A DNA stretch of 64,000 bases from Cephalotus follicularis (lineage: Eukaryota > Streptophyta > Magnoliopsida > Oxalidales > Cephalotaceae), in assembly GCA_001972305.1 (NCBI GenBank), contig BDDD01000540.1:232587-296586 (forward strand). Direction: 5' to 3'. The notes under the pieces were generated by a model, which was not told the origin of the DNA, did no database searches, and saw only the letters and a program-made list of their open reading frames with translations. Every line of letters starts with the position of its first letter. The stretch's first letter is position 1. This document shows, in pieces, positions 22,364 to 33,660 of this stretch. The position numbers and the translations under genes were made by a program.

Positions 22364-24979
22364 TGTCACACCCCGTTTTCCAAACGACGTATAAGTGGTA
22401 GCAATTAACATAAATAATCCGGCTTATCCAATGTTTTTTTGCGATAAGTTTAAACTTTTTAGACAGATATATCAGTTGCGGAAGCCTTTAAATATAAGCC
22501 GAACTAACAACGTAACACGCATCCCATACTACGTGTTACAATAATACAACATCATTGTTAATTGCTCGCTAAACGGAGCATGAATTATCCTTCATTTAAT
22601 CATAAATAACTCCCATAAGAAGTTCGCATTTATAATTCAACCCAGAACATTGTTCAAAACCCAAATACAAATTATCCAAATTGAACAAGTACAAAACATC
22701 ATCCTCTCCAACATGAGAAGGATTATCATAATACATAAATCAGCTTAAACAACCTTCAAGTAGCAGCTCCCAAAATAGCCTTAACCGCACTGGTCCGACT
22801 GTCTTCGTCAATCTGAAATAGTAGGAGGTTAGCCTTTGTCCTCACTCGGCTAAGTATATAATACATCTTGGGATCAAGTAATGAATGACATAAAATGAAT
22901 GCATTCATGATGCAGTACGTAAATAACACCGGATATACGTAATCATATATATATATCCACAAGCAGGTATAACCCGAGGGTCACAATAGCAAAAATACGA
23001 GACTATCCCCAAAGGGGCCAGATACAACGATCAGGTCACTAAGGACCCATCAAGCAAGATCAAAGTTGCTGACACCCATGCTCAACAACCGGTTACTTGC
23101 TCAACAGTGCTTAGTAACCAGATGGGAGTCCCTAGCTACTTGCCCAACCCTAGCCACTTGCCCAACAGAGCTTAATGGCTACCATATACGGAACTTCCAT
23201 CTGCTTCCCAACAGAGCTCAGTAGTGGAATTCCTAGCTACTTACCCAACAGGGTTTAGTAACCTAAACAAGACATCACAAGTAATTAACATATAAGAAAT
23301 ACTTGCAATCAACATCCTAATGGCATCAGTCCTTCTAAACATAGTTTACCGTTTTAGCTACTCACCCAACAGAGTTTTAGTAGTTATCAAAATTTCACCG
23401 TCCTTCTCAAGAAATTTATAAGCATAAAATCTTGAAACATATATATTTTTTCATTCAAATATATAAGAATCCTTTTCAATCCTTTTCAAGTAGTTTAGTG
23501 TATCATAAAATACTTGAAAACCGTACATTTTAAAATATACTCCGATCCTTCAAAATTACTCATGTCCGTATAACATAATTTAAATTATGTGAAACCGTTT
23601 CTAGACGTCGATGCTTAAATGGTACCAGAAGGTGTCACCACAACCAAACTCCATTTCAAAGAAGAATCCATCCTCCATTCATGCATACACTTCCCATATA
23701 CACCACTTAGGTCGTAACGCGCACCACAGGTTATTCATATGTATAACCAAATCATCAACTCATCAAAAGTTCACAAATCCAGAAGCAAACGTTGCAGTTC
23801 TATAAATGTTTGAAATAGACATCGACGCTTAACTAAGACGTCGACGTCTATCGTCACATTGCCTAAAGACATTGATGCTTATCACAAAAGCATCGACGTG
23901 CAAGAGCCCAGAACACTGTCTCTTTCATTCTACCCATAACCAGGGATACTCAACCCATATACACATACAATCAAGCATGGAATTCACCCAGAAATCAACA
24001 TGCATATATAGTCTACACCAACAGATGTTCATATCATGAACCAAACATTTAGTTCAACTCCCATCAAGCATGCAATTTATGCATTTCATTCATGGCAACA
24101 CATTAACTTTGAACTCAAATATGTACATATAATTCCCCTACCTCTGGTTTAAAGTTAGAAACATTGTAAGTCCACCTCTTTGTGTTCCCAGGTCCTAGCC
24201 ACAGCAGCTCCAAGATCCTCTTAGCAATTGCTACTCACGAGCTCCAAGTCTCCAACTCCAACAAGTTCGACAATGGTGGCTCTTACTCACTGGTTTCCTC
24301 CTCTTACTTTCTTTTGGTGTTTTAAACGAGAGAGAGAGGTTTGGAGGGGTTGTTCTTATGCAGGTGGCTCCCCCAACCTCTTTCTCCTTGCATTCAATGG
24401 GTACTCTCATGTTCTCTCCCTCTCTCCCAGAACTCTGCATTTTTTCTTTGTTTTCTTCTCCTCTTTTCCTTTGCAGGTTCCATGCATGGTAACACTTGTT
24501 ACCTACATCACCCATCTCCAGTCATGCAGGTCAGGAAGCCATTGTGCATGATCAACACGTCTCCTTCCCATGCCTCAAGGTGTCTACATGGATCCTAAAT
24601 CCTTCCCTCTGCACGTTACTCTGTCAGTTCGCAACGTTACAGACATTCTTTTAAAAGGTATCGATGACTTTCCTTAGACGTCGATGTCTTTTCCTCTTTC
24701 GTGAGAAAGTGTCGATGTCATCACCCTACATCGACGTGCATGCCCATGCATTCACGTGCGTCTCGGTTCCATAAGGTGTCGACGTCTTTCCAAAGACGTC
24801 GATGCGTTTACCTCAAAACTGCGCCATTTTTAAGTTTAACACACATATTTCTTTCTCCAAACAATATTTAGGGTTTTTAATCATCTTTGAGGTCGAAAAC
24901 TCAACAATTCTTATTAGCTCAATAATAATTTTTCAACAAAATTGAAATATTACATTGTGCAAAAATCTCGGGCGTTACT
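22364..24979 (-). repeat. Gypsy-C 5' LTR (2.6 kb)
   Basis: It runs from TGTCACACCCCGTTTTCC to GGGCGTTAC, with the final A apparently changed to T. It includes a block of about six 25-30-bp repeats built on CTACTTGCCCAACAGAGCTTAGTA (23090-23390), a CT-rich block at 24290-24480 and RTCGAYG doublets at 23815-23900 and 24655-24810. It is related in layout to the gypsy-A/E LTR but a distinct family. Confidence 0.9.
23090..23390. repeat. Degenerate tandem repeats in gypsy-C LTR
   Basis: Repeated copies of a unit with CTACTTGCCCAACAGAGCTTAGTA-like sequence, including copies at about 23140, 23165, 23205, 23245 and 23355. The matching zone in gypsy-A/E LTRs (6640-6720; 39010-39120) has a different unit built on TTAGCCGCCATGCTAATAACT, so similar short arrays occupy the same LTR region in two families. 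Confidence 0.65.
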
Positions 24980-27182
24980 TGTTGTGTAAGCGTTGACACT
25001 ACACGCATGATCAAAGCTTGAGCGTCGACATTCTAAGCCTTAACATGCGTTTTCCACACAAAAGCGTCGACGGTCTTAACTTAAGCGTCGGCGCTTCGGC
25101 ATTCTTACGAATTCCAGGAGCAATATATATATATAGTATTCCAATATACGCAATCATGCCAAGTGTCCATAGACAGTACAATGCAAGAATACCGCACAAG
25201 GGTACAATCAATCAGTACAGTAGTTTGGGTGTCACATGTCGCTAACTCCTAGCACCAACTGTGCACCACCTATCTATCACCCTACACTCCGAAGATGATA
25301 GATCAGGTCAGTTACTACTGGCATTAGTGGGCAATTTAACAATCAAGTTCTGCATTGCAGACAGTTTGGGTGGATACTCTAGCCAACTCCTGGCACATAG
25401 GACCACCTCCGTAGCCAGTGATATCTCCTATCACTCGACTAACGGCAATAGCATAGACAATCAATTCAATCAATTCAATAACAATATTACATATATCTAT
25501 AATATGCAATATTATAGTAGTTTTCATTTTTAGAAAACATAACAGTTCAGTCAGTGGTTCTCTTGGGAGAACTAAACAGTAACAGTGCCTCAATTAAGAG
25601 GGAAATATCAGTTGTATGTGATAATATTTTCTATTAGAAATACGTTGTTAAAATCATTAATTATGCTTTAAGCATTAAGTTGGTAAAATCCTTGAATACA
25701 TATATATAATAGTAGTAATTTCATTAAATAACAGTAACAATAGTTACAATATAGCTGATCAAGGATAATTGCAACCACAATCAAGTCAATCAATCAATCC
25801 GAACATTTCTATTTTTACTGTTCTAAAGTGTCGACAGTTTCTGTGTAAGCGTCGACAGTTGTTGTCTGAGCGTTGACACTACACGCGTGATCAAAGCTTG
25901 AGCGTCGACATTCTAAGCCTTAACAGGAGTTTTCCACACCAACGCGTCGACGGTCTTAACTTAAGCGTCGGCACTTCTGGCGTTCTTACGAATTCCAGGA
26001 GCAATCTCAAAATAGGGGATGCAAAAAATCACCCCAACTCAGTTCAATTCAACATGTAATTAAGTATTAACCATCACTACACACCATACATGTTATATCT
26101 TCAAAAACATGTCAAAACCCCTACCTTAAAATGCTATCCCGAAATCAATTTGGATTGATTTCTCTCTTTAATGTCCAAAGCTCTTCACTCTGATTTAATC
26201 TTCCAATTTGCAGTAATTAGCCTGAACAATTGCATGTTTACAGGTCTATAAATCAATTCCAGTGAGTTTATTCAGTTATCTAATCATGATAACATCATGG
26301 AATCGAATCAGATGTTATAATCAATTCCTAAGTTTCCTTTCTCTTGAACAACATACAATTCTTGACTTTACTTTCACATTTAACCCCTTTCGTTACCATT
26401 TCTAAATTTAACACCATGGACAGTAGGCATGCAAGCAGTATGTACTACTGTTAGCCTACAACTTCAACCATAATCCAAGATTTAGAAGCTTACCAGGAAA
26501 AGTTCAAAGCTTCCAAGTCTCTTGAACACTCCAATCTTCAAATGCAAGCTCCAACAATTCTACAGCAAGTTGTCCTCTACCCTCAGTGTTTCCTAACACT
26601 CACATTCAATCTCCCACGGCTGATATAAAGAGTAAAAGTTTAGAATTTGTTAGGTTTCCATTAACTCCTCCTTCTCTCTTTTCTCTTCTCTCTCTCACAT
26701 GCATCTCCTCTTTTCTTTTTGTTTCTTTCTCAATGTCCTGCAGGTTTGTAGGTGAAAAGAGATATGCAAGGCTCCGTGGTCTGGCATTGTCAACAATTGG
26801 TAAAGCCTCCTTGCATGGTTAACATGTCGCAAGATACTTAGCTTGCATGGAATCCATTTGGTGCCACTGCTATGTTCTAACAGGCGTGTCACATTCCTGA
26901 CACTGCGCAAACCGTCGATGGTCTTCTCTCTGGCGTCGACGGTTTGTGCGTCATAACTCAGCCTTCAACTGCGCGTTTGTACAAGTGTCAGGGCTCAAAG
27001 CATCGACGGTAAGAAGCTAGGCATCGGTGGTTTGGCACCAGAAATTATTTCTTTAGTTTTGCATCTAAGAATTTTATTCCAACATCGTTCTATTAAAAAA
27101 GGTAACCAACATAACATCTCAAAAAGTATATTTTATTCATCGTTGGGTACAAAATACAAGAATCGAAATTGCGGGTATTACA
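24980..27182 (-). repeat. Gypsy-B 3' LTR, main part right of gypsy-C
   Basis: It continues the LTR begun at 17986, contains the end of the first and the whole second copy of an 860-bp duplication, and finishes at GCGGGTATTACA (27182) beside a polypurine tract. A pyrimidine-rich stretch at 26660-26735 could be leader. RTCGAYG-type boxes occur at 25820-25970 and 26905-27010. Confidence 0.85.
25143..26005 (-). repeat. Second copy of an internal LTR duplication
   Basis: It repeats 18045-18767 plus 24985-25124 (the first copy, split by gypsy-C), from ATACGCAATCATGCC to GAATTCCAGGAGCAAT. The two copies are separated by an AT-rich spacer of about 18 bp and differ at scattered bases. The duplication arose before gypsy-C inserted, because gypsy-C lies in only one copy. 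Confidence 0.85.
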
Positions 27183-27197
27183 TTCCTCCATCCCTAA
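27183..27197 (-). promoter_or_regulatory. Gypsy-B polypurine tract
   Basis: The element strand reads TTAGGGATGGAGGAA before TGTAATACCCGC. It confirms that 17986-27182 is the 3' LTR of a minus-strand element. Confidence 0.85.
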
Positions 27198-28760
27198 AGA
27201 AAATTCGTCCTGGAATTTAGATTTTATATTCCGAACAAGTGGGGAAATGTCTCAATGATTTCGTCCACACGCTCCCACGTAGCTTCCTCTGCTCCATGAA
27301 AATGCCACAACACTTTTACCATAGGAATAGTCTTATTCCTCAGCACTTTCTCCATTCGATCCACTATCCTTGTCGGCCTTTCCTCATAAGTCTATCTAGG
27401 ACTAATGAATCCAGGGTCGTAGCTCAAAATGTGAGATGGGTCAGGTACATATTTCTATAACATTGAAACATGAAATAAGTTATGCATATCCGACAAGCTA
27501 GGCGGTAGTGCAATCTGATATGCCACATCCCCCACTCTTTCCAGTATCTCATAAGGCCCAATATACCTTTGTGCCAACTTCCCTTTGAGGCCGAAACAGT
27601 GTATCCCTTTCGAAGGCGAGATCATCAGGAAAAAATGATCCCCCTTCTCGAATTCTAGCTTTCTTCTCTTGCTATCGGCGTAACTCTTCTGCCGACTTTG
27701 TGCAGCTAGCAGTCTCTTCTTGATTATTTCTACCTTATCAGTAGTCTCTTGTACCAAATCTGGTCCCAGCACTTGTCTCTCACCTACCTCGTCCCAACAG
27801 ATAGGCGATCTGCATTTTCTGCCATACAAGGCTTCATAGGGAGCCATCACAATACTGGTGTGAAAACTATTGTTGTAGGAGAACTCAATCAGTGCCAGAT
27901 GATCCTCCCAACTCCCAGAAAAATCAATATATGCACGCCCGTAGCATATCCTCCAGAGTCTAAATAGTACACTCGGACTGTCCGTCAGTCTGTGGGTGGA
28001 ATGCAATGCTAAAGTTCAAGGTTGTTCCCATTTCTGATTGGAACTTCTTCCAGAACCTTGAAGTAAATCTAGCATCTCGGTCACAGACAATACTGACCGG
28101 CACCCCATGCAATCTCACTATCTCCCGGATATATAATCGAGCAAGCTTCTCGATAGAATATGTCATGTTCATTTGAAGAAAGTGAGCAGACTTAGTAAGT
28201 CTGTCCACTACAACCCATACGGCTTCATGCTGATTCCGTGACCTCGGTAATCCCGATACGAAGTCCATGGTCACATGCTCCCATTTCCATTCAACCACTG
28301 GTAACATTTGTAGCATTCTCGCAGGTCTCTGATGTTCAGTCTTCACTCTCTGACAGGTCAAACATCTTACTACGTATTCAGCAATCTCTCTTTTCATACC
28401 ACTCCACCAGTAGTCTGTTTTCAGGTCGTGCCACATCTTGGAACTTCCTGGGTGCACACTGTATTTTGACTTGTAAGCTTTTTGCAGTAGTTCATTTCTG
28501 ATGCCCTCGTCATCCGGAACACATGTCCTTCCTCGGAACCTCAGTATGCCATCAGTATGAATGGAGAACTCAGAATCAGTGTCTAGGTTCTCGCGAATAC
28601 TCCATAACTCAAAATCGCTGTACTGAGCGGTCAAAATACGCTCCAGAACTTCCGGTTGTGCCCTCAGACTTGCCACTATAACTCCTCGGGGAAACCATGA
28701 ACGGATTCCATCTCTGAAATTCCTCCAACAGCTTCCACTGTGAAACCATTGCTCCAGCAA
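27198..28760 (-). pseudogene. Gypsy-B integrase and C-terminal tail (frameshifted)
   Basis: The minus-strand frame 28760-27960 carries integrase. The zinc-binding part runs from YSVHPGSSKMWHDLK to CLTCQRVK, with the catalytic Asp in TMDFVSGLP, the second in CDRDARFTSRFW and the Glu in TDGQSECTI. A frame change near 27990 leads to 28006-27455 with [43 protein letters not shown] and ALPPSLSDMHNLFHVSML. Behind a stop at 27455, a KYVPDPSHIL tail follows. The style is Tekay/Del chromovirus. Integrase joins element DNA into chromosomes. Both catalytic Asp residues and the Glu are present, but stops and frameshifts prevent a full product. Confidence 0.9.
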
Positions 28761-29775
28761 TCATTGCCTTGCGACTCAGCACATCAGCCACTACATTCGC
28801 CTTCCCTGGGTGGTATTGAATGTTGCAGTTGTAGTCATTAAAGAATTCCACCCACCGTCTTTGTCTCATGTTGAGCTCCTTCTGGGAAAACAAATACTAT
28901 AAACTCTTATGGTCAGTAAAGATCTCAAATTAAGGACCATAGAGGTAGTGCCTCCATTTCTGCAAAGCGAATACTATGGCTGCCAACTCAAGATCGTGTA
29001 CGGGATAGTTTTCTTTGTATGGCTTTAACTTCCTTGAAGCGTATGCAATCACCCTACCATGTTGCATAAGTACGCATCCCAAACCTTTCCCAGAAGCATG
29101 AGTATAGACAGTGAAACCCTCATTACCCTCCGGTAATGCCAGCACTGAAGCCGAAAGCAGTCGACTCTTCAACTCTTGGAAACTTTTCTCATAGGAATCA
29201 TCCCACACAAAACTTGACTTCTTCTGAGTCAACTGTGTCAATGGTGTGGCAAGCTTCGAAAACCCCTTGATGAACCTTCGGTAGTAACCAGCCAATCCCA
29301 AGAAACTACGGACCTCAGTAACGTTTCTCGGTTGGGGCCAATCAACAATACTCTCTATCTTCGAAGGATCCACCGACAATCCTTCACTCGACACTATGTG
29401 ACCTAGGAAAGTCACATGATCCAGCCAAAATTTGCACTTGCTAAATTTGGCGTATAACTGTTCCTTCCGTAGTGTCTGCAATACAATCCTCAAGTGCTGC
29501 ATGTGTTCCTCAATGGTTTTTGAATAAATTAGGATGTCATCTAGGAATATAACGACAAACTGGTCAAGATAGGGTTGGAACACTTTGTTCATCAGACACA
29601 AAAAGGCTGCAGGAGCATTTGTCGAACCAAACGGCAGTATCAGAAATTCGTAATGCCCATATCTGGTTCGAAATGTGGTATTTTCCTCATCACCTTCTCT
29701 GATCCTCAACTGATGATAACATGTTCTTAGGTCAAGTTTGGATAATACAGTTGAGCCTTGCAATTGGTCGAACAA
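28609..29775 (-). pseudogene. Gypsy-B reverse transcriptase and RNase H
   Basis: The frame 29775-28930 runs through RT with [36 protein letters not shown] and the catalytic FLDDILIYS. The RNase H start follows, with [13 protein letters not shown] (normally DASG, so the first catalytic Asp is His here), [20 protein letters not shown] and KWRHYLYG. A stop precedes [10 protein letters not shown]. 28893-28609 supplies [14 protein letters not shown] and [19 protein letters not shown] copies the element RNA. The fingers and palm motifs are intact, so this copy decayed later than copia-1 or copia-2. Confidence 0.9.
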
Positions 29776-31288
29776 CTACTCAATATGTGGCAGAGGATAC
29801 TTGTTCTTCACCGCTACCTGATTTAGCAGCCTGTAATCAATGCATAGCTGCATCGATCCATCCTTCTTTTCCACAAACAGAACCGATGCTCCCCACGGTG
29901 ATACACTTGGCCTGATGAAGCCCTTATCAAGGTAATCCTGTAATTGAATCTTCAACTCCTTCAGTTCAGCAGGAGCCATTCGGTATGGTGCTTTGGATAT
30001 AGGAGCAGTTCCAGGCAATAGTTCAATGCTGAACTCTATATCCCTCTCCGGTGGCAACGAAGTGAGTTCATATGGAAATACATCAGGAAATTCACATACA
30101 ACAGGCACTTGTTCAATTACATACGCCACATAGCCTTCGCATCCTTGCTTGAGATACTTCTGTGCTCGAGTATATGAAATGATCGGAGCAGAAACATTCT
30201 TCTCTCCGATAAACTTGCACTCAGTCCCATCTTGAAGATAAAAAGTCATCATCTTGTTGTAGCAATCAACACAAGCATGATGAGTATATAGCCAGTCCAT
30301 CCCCAAGATTACATCGAAATCCCGGATAGGTAATACTATCAAGCCAATAGATAACTGAATCCCAGCTACCATGATCTCACAATCTTTCATAACAGTGTCA
30401 GATAGATGACAAGTACCCGCAGGAGTACTCACCTCCAATACATAAGGTAGTCTAGAAGTAATACCATGCAAATTGTGAGCAAATTCAGATGCAATGAATG
30501 AATGTGTTGCACCAGGGTCAATCAGTACATGAGCTAGTATGCCAGATATATAAATAGTACCTCCCACAACAGTAGTAGATTCTGACACACCATCTTTAGA
30601 TAAGGTGTAGATCGTACCTTTCATAATCCCTTTCCCGGTATCCTTCTGCGGTTGAGCAGCCGCAACACTACCACTAGCACCAGCACTTCCCCGTTGGCCG
30701 CGTGCCTGATCCCTCGTCATAGGACAACTATTTAGCATATGTTCTTGCGAACTACACCTCAAGCATTTCCCCATCTTTTTGCAGCATTCAGTCTCATCAT
30801 GGTTCTGACGGCCACAGAAAGTACATCCACCCGTATTTTGTTGACCGCTTCGGTTAGGAGTCCTTGATCATGAATTTCTGCGTCGAGAACCTCCTTGACC
30901 TCTGTTGTCAGACTTTGTTGACTTAGCAGGATTATTACTTCCTTGCCCCTGTGACTGTGCGGCCCTCGATTGATTAGTACGAGACCATTCTGCTCTCCTT
31001 TCATTCGTATCTGCTTCCAGAATCATCGCCCTCTCAGCAACATCTACAAAAGAGGTTAGCTGCAACATCAACAGTTTAGATCTGATGTCAGGTCGAAGGG
31101 CTTTTAGGAACCTTCGGATCATCCGTGATTCACCCTCTACAAGATAAGGTGTATGTCTTACCAGCTCCACAAATCTAGTCTGGTACTGAGCTACCGTCAT
31201 GTCCCCCTGACGTAACTCCATCAGTTCGGTCTCCCTCCGGTCACGCTCTATCTGTGGCACATAAGTTTAAAGGAACTCAGATTGAAAT
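29776..31288 (-). pseudogene. Gypsy-B gag C-terminus, protease and start of RT
   Basis: One minus-strand frame with single stops near 31270, 30868 and 29776 that otherwise stays in phase with RT. The gag part has RRETELMELRQGDMTVAQY and two knuckles, [14 protein letters not shown] and [14 protein letters not shown]. Protease shows the active-site segment [13 protein letters not shown] and the flap-side [10 protein letters not shown]. The RT start has [20 protein letters not shown] and CIDYRLLN. Protease cuts the polyprotein. The gag N-terminus is missing because gypsy-D begins at 31289, and its continuation is not found on the other side, so it was deleted. Confidence 0.9.
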
Positions 31289-31700
31289 TGTTTAGCATAA
31301 AAATGTGTTGTTTTTAATGAGTTATTTGTGATACTTTTATGCTTGGAATAGACTACTTTGGTTGTGTTATGTTGATTTGCAGATATAAGTGCAAAAGGAC
31401 CAAAGTGCAAGAATACTACCCAAAGTTGTGCAAATTAGAGCCTTAAAGTGTAAGGATTGAAGAATTGACAAAATTCGGCAAAAACAGAGTAAAAAGCGTC
31501 GACGTCTTTCTTAGGGATCGACGACTTTTTTGGGTTTGCATGAAACGCATCGACGTCTTTTGTTAATGCTAGACGTCTTTTCTGGGAATTGCAACTTACC
31601 TTCAAGAACTATGAGAAAGACGTCGACTTCTTTCATCATAGGGATCGATGTCTTTGAGCAAATTCGACCTGTAACTTTGGAACAAAACGTGTCTTAGACA
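31289..31700 (+). repeat. Gypsy-D 5' LTR start and adjoining LTR/leader
   Basis: The first 152 bp match the 3' LTR. The following 260 bp have no second copy here because the 3' LTR is cut, so whether they are LTR is inferred. They hold RTCGAYG-type boxes near 31498, 31520, 31547, 31620 and 31646, like those in the chromovirus LTRs. At about 31700 the sequence passes into the protease frame, with no primer-binding site visible. Confidence 0.7.
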
Positions 31701-32332
31701 CCCAGCCTGTTGCAAACTTAAATGATCAAATTCCAGTTATCCTTGGTAGACCTTTCCTCGTAACAAGCAATGCGTTAATCAATTATCGAAATGGTCTGAT
31801 AAAATTAAGCTTCGAAAATACATCTGTGGATTTTAATATTTTTCGATTGGGTAAGCATTCCGCCGATTTTGATAAATTGAATGCAATCCATGCATTTCCC
31901 GATTATATTGATACACACTTTGACATTGATTTTGATGGAAATTTTAATGATTGCATGCGGGATTTAGAGGATGGCGATGAAGGAAATTTTGTTGATGCGT
32001 TTAGTATGCAGCCATTAGAGCCAGTGAGCCCCTTGTCCACATCCTTGCCTAAACCATCAATTGAGGAGCCTCTGAAACTTGAACTCAAAGAATTTCCCTC
32101 TACATTGAAATACTCGTTTCTAGGTGACAACCAAACTCTTCCTGTTATCATTTCATCTGATCTTACTGCCAGTCAGGAAGAGGAGGTTATTGACCTACTC
32201 AAAGAAAATAAAGAGGCAATTGGGTGGACGATGGCTGACATCAAAGGAATTAGCCCTTCCATTTGCGAGCATCGCATAAATCTCATAGAAGGATCCAAAC
32301 CTTCTAGAGAACCTCAGTGAAGAGCAAATCCT
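31701..32332 (+). pseudogene. Gypsy-D protease end and linker
   Basis: The frame begins in sequence encoding PVILGRPFL, the conserved C-terminal segment of Athila protease, followed by NALINYRNGLIKLSF. The 165-codon open stretch from 31826 holds an acidic linker and then LELKEFPSTLKYSFLGDN, IISSDLTASQEEEVIDLL and IGWTMADIKGISPSICEHRI, a hallmark stretch before RT in Athila elements. The catalytic part of protease and all of gag are missing. A TGA at 32318 interrupts the frame, which then continues in phase. Confidence 0.85.
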
Positions 32333-33660
32333 TTGATGAAAGAAGCCATACAAAAAGAAATCTTGAAGTGGCTGGACAATGGGATCATTTATCCCATTTC
32401 GGATAGTCAATGGTTGAGTCCAGTCCACGTTGTCCCAAAGAAATCCGGAGTAACGGTAGTGCAGTCCTCCACTGATGATTTACTTCCTAAAAAAATCCAA
32501 ACTGGATGGAGGGTGTGCATTGACTACCGAAAGTTGAATACAGCAACCCGGAAGGATCATTTTCCACTTCCGTCTATCGATCAAATGCTAGATAGGTTAG
32601 CTGGTCATGAGTATTATTGTTTTCTCGATGGGTACTCCGGATACAACCAAATTCCCATCGCTCTGCAAGATCAAGAGAAAACCACGTTCACATGCCCCTT
32701 CGGAACATTTGCTTACTGACACATGCCGTTTGGCCTTTGCAATGCTCCCGCTACCTTCCAAAGGTGCATGATGAGTATTTTCTCTGACATGGTGGAAGAC
32801 TTTCTTGAAGTATTTATGGATGACTTTTCTGTGCATGGTTCCTCATTTTCTCAATGCCTTCATCACCTAACATTAGTACTCGAAAGAAGTCGAGAGAGGA
32901 ATTTTGTGCTTAATTGGGAAAAATGCAATTTCATGGTGAAGAAGGGGATCGTTCTTGGACATATAGTGTCAAAAGAAGGAATTCAAGTAGATAAAGCAAA
33001 AATAGAAGTCATCAAGCATTTGCCTCCACCACGTAATGTGAAAGATATCCGAGCATTCCTCGGCCATGCTGGTTTTTAGCGAAGGTTCATCAAGGATTTT
33101 AGCAAGGTAGCACGCCCATTGACTTCGCTCCTAGTAAAAGATCACGATTTTGTTTTCTCTGATGACTGCCTTGTAGCATTTAACCGCTTAAAGAAGGATC
33201 TCACCTCTGCTCCTATCATTCAGGCACCAATTTGGACTGAGCCTTTTGAGATCACGTGCGACGCTTCCGATAGTGCCATTGGAGCTGTTCTCGGTCAAAG
33301 AATGAATAAACTACCTCACGTCATTTATTATGCAAGTAGGACCCTTTCCGATGCGCAATTGAATTACACGACCACTGAGAAGGAATTCTTAGCTGTGGTC
33401 TTTGCAGTTGAGAAATTTCGTTCATATCTTTTAGGATCACATGTCATCGTGTATACTGATCATTCTGCGATTCGGCATCTCATGAGTAAAAAGGATGCAA
33501 AAGCGCGTCTTATCCGGTGGGTTCTACTCCTTCAAGAGTTTGACGTTGAAATTCGAGACAAGAAAGGAACTGAGAATTTGGTAGCTGACCATCTATCTCG
33601 ACTTTCCAATGCACACGAGGTCCATGGTCTGATTAATGAAAGTTTTCCTAATGAGTAGAT
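32333..33660 (+). pseudogene. Gypsy-D reverse transcriptase and RNase H
   Basis: One frame in three blocks (32333-32719, 32723-33079, 33119-33658) separated only by point stops: TGA where FAY is followed by HMPFG, and TAG after GHAGF. RT motifs are GWRVCIDYRKLN, CFLDGYSGYNQI, HMPFGLCNAPATFQRC and FMDDFSV. RNase H has [36 protein letters not shown] and [11 protein letters not shown]. All catalytic Asp residues that I can place are present. With three point stops and no frameshift it is among the better preserved pol genes in the window. Confidence 0.9.

Larger units (their letters stand above)
18768..24979 (-). mobile_element. Gypsy-C, gag-only LTR retrotransposon
   Basis: This minus-strand element sits inside the gypsy-B 3' LTR. 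It has a 3' LTR (18768-20697), polypurine tract, a short internal region (20698-22363) with gag and only a trace of integrase, a primer-binding site and a 5' LTR (22364-24979). Flanks are TGTAG at 18763-18767 and TGTTG at 24980-24984, an imperfect 5-bp target duplication. The interior is only 1.67 kb, against about 5 kb for a full element. It lacks protease, RT and RNase H entirely, so it would need enzymes from a relative such as gypsy-A/E, whose gag start and LTR boxes it shares. Confidence 0.85.

Noticed and set aside
27183..31288. Endogenous pararetrovirus
   Set aside because: Integrase with a complete DDE triad, LTRs, a primer site and a polypurine tract are present, and no movement protein is seen. 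This is an LTR retrotransposon.
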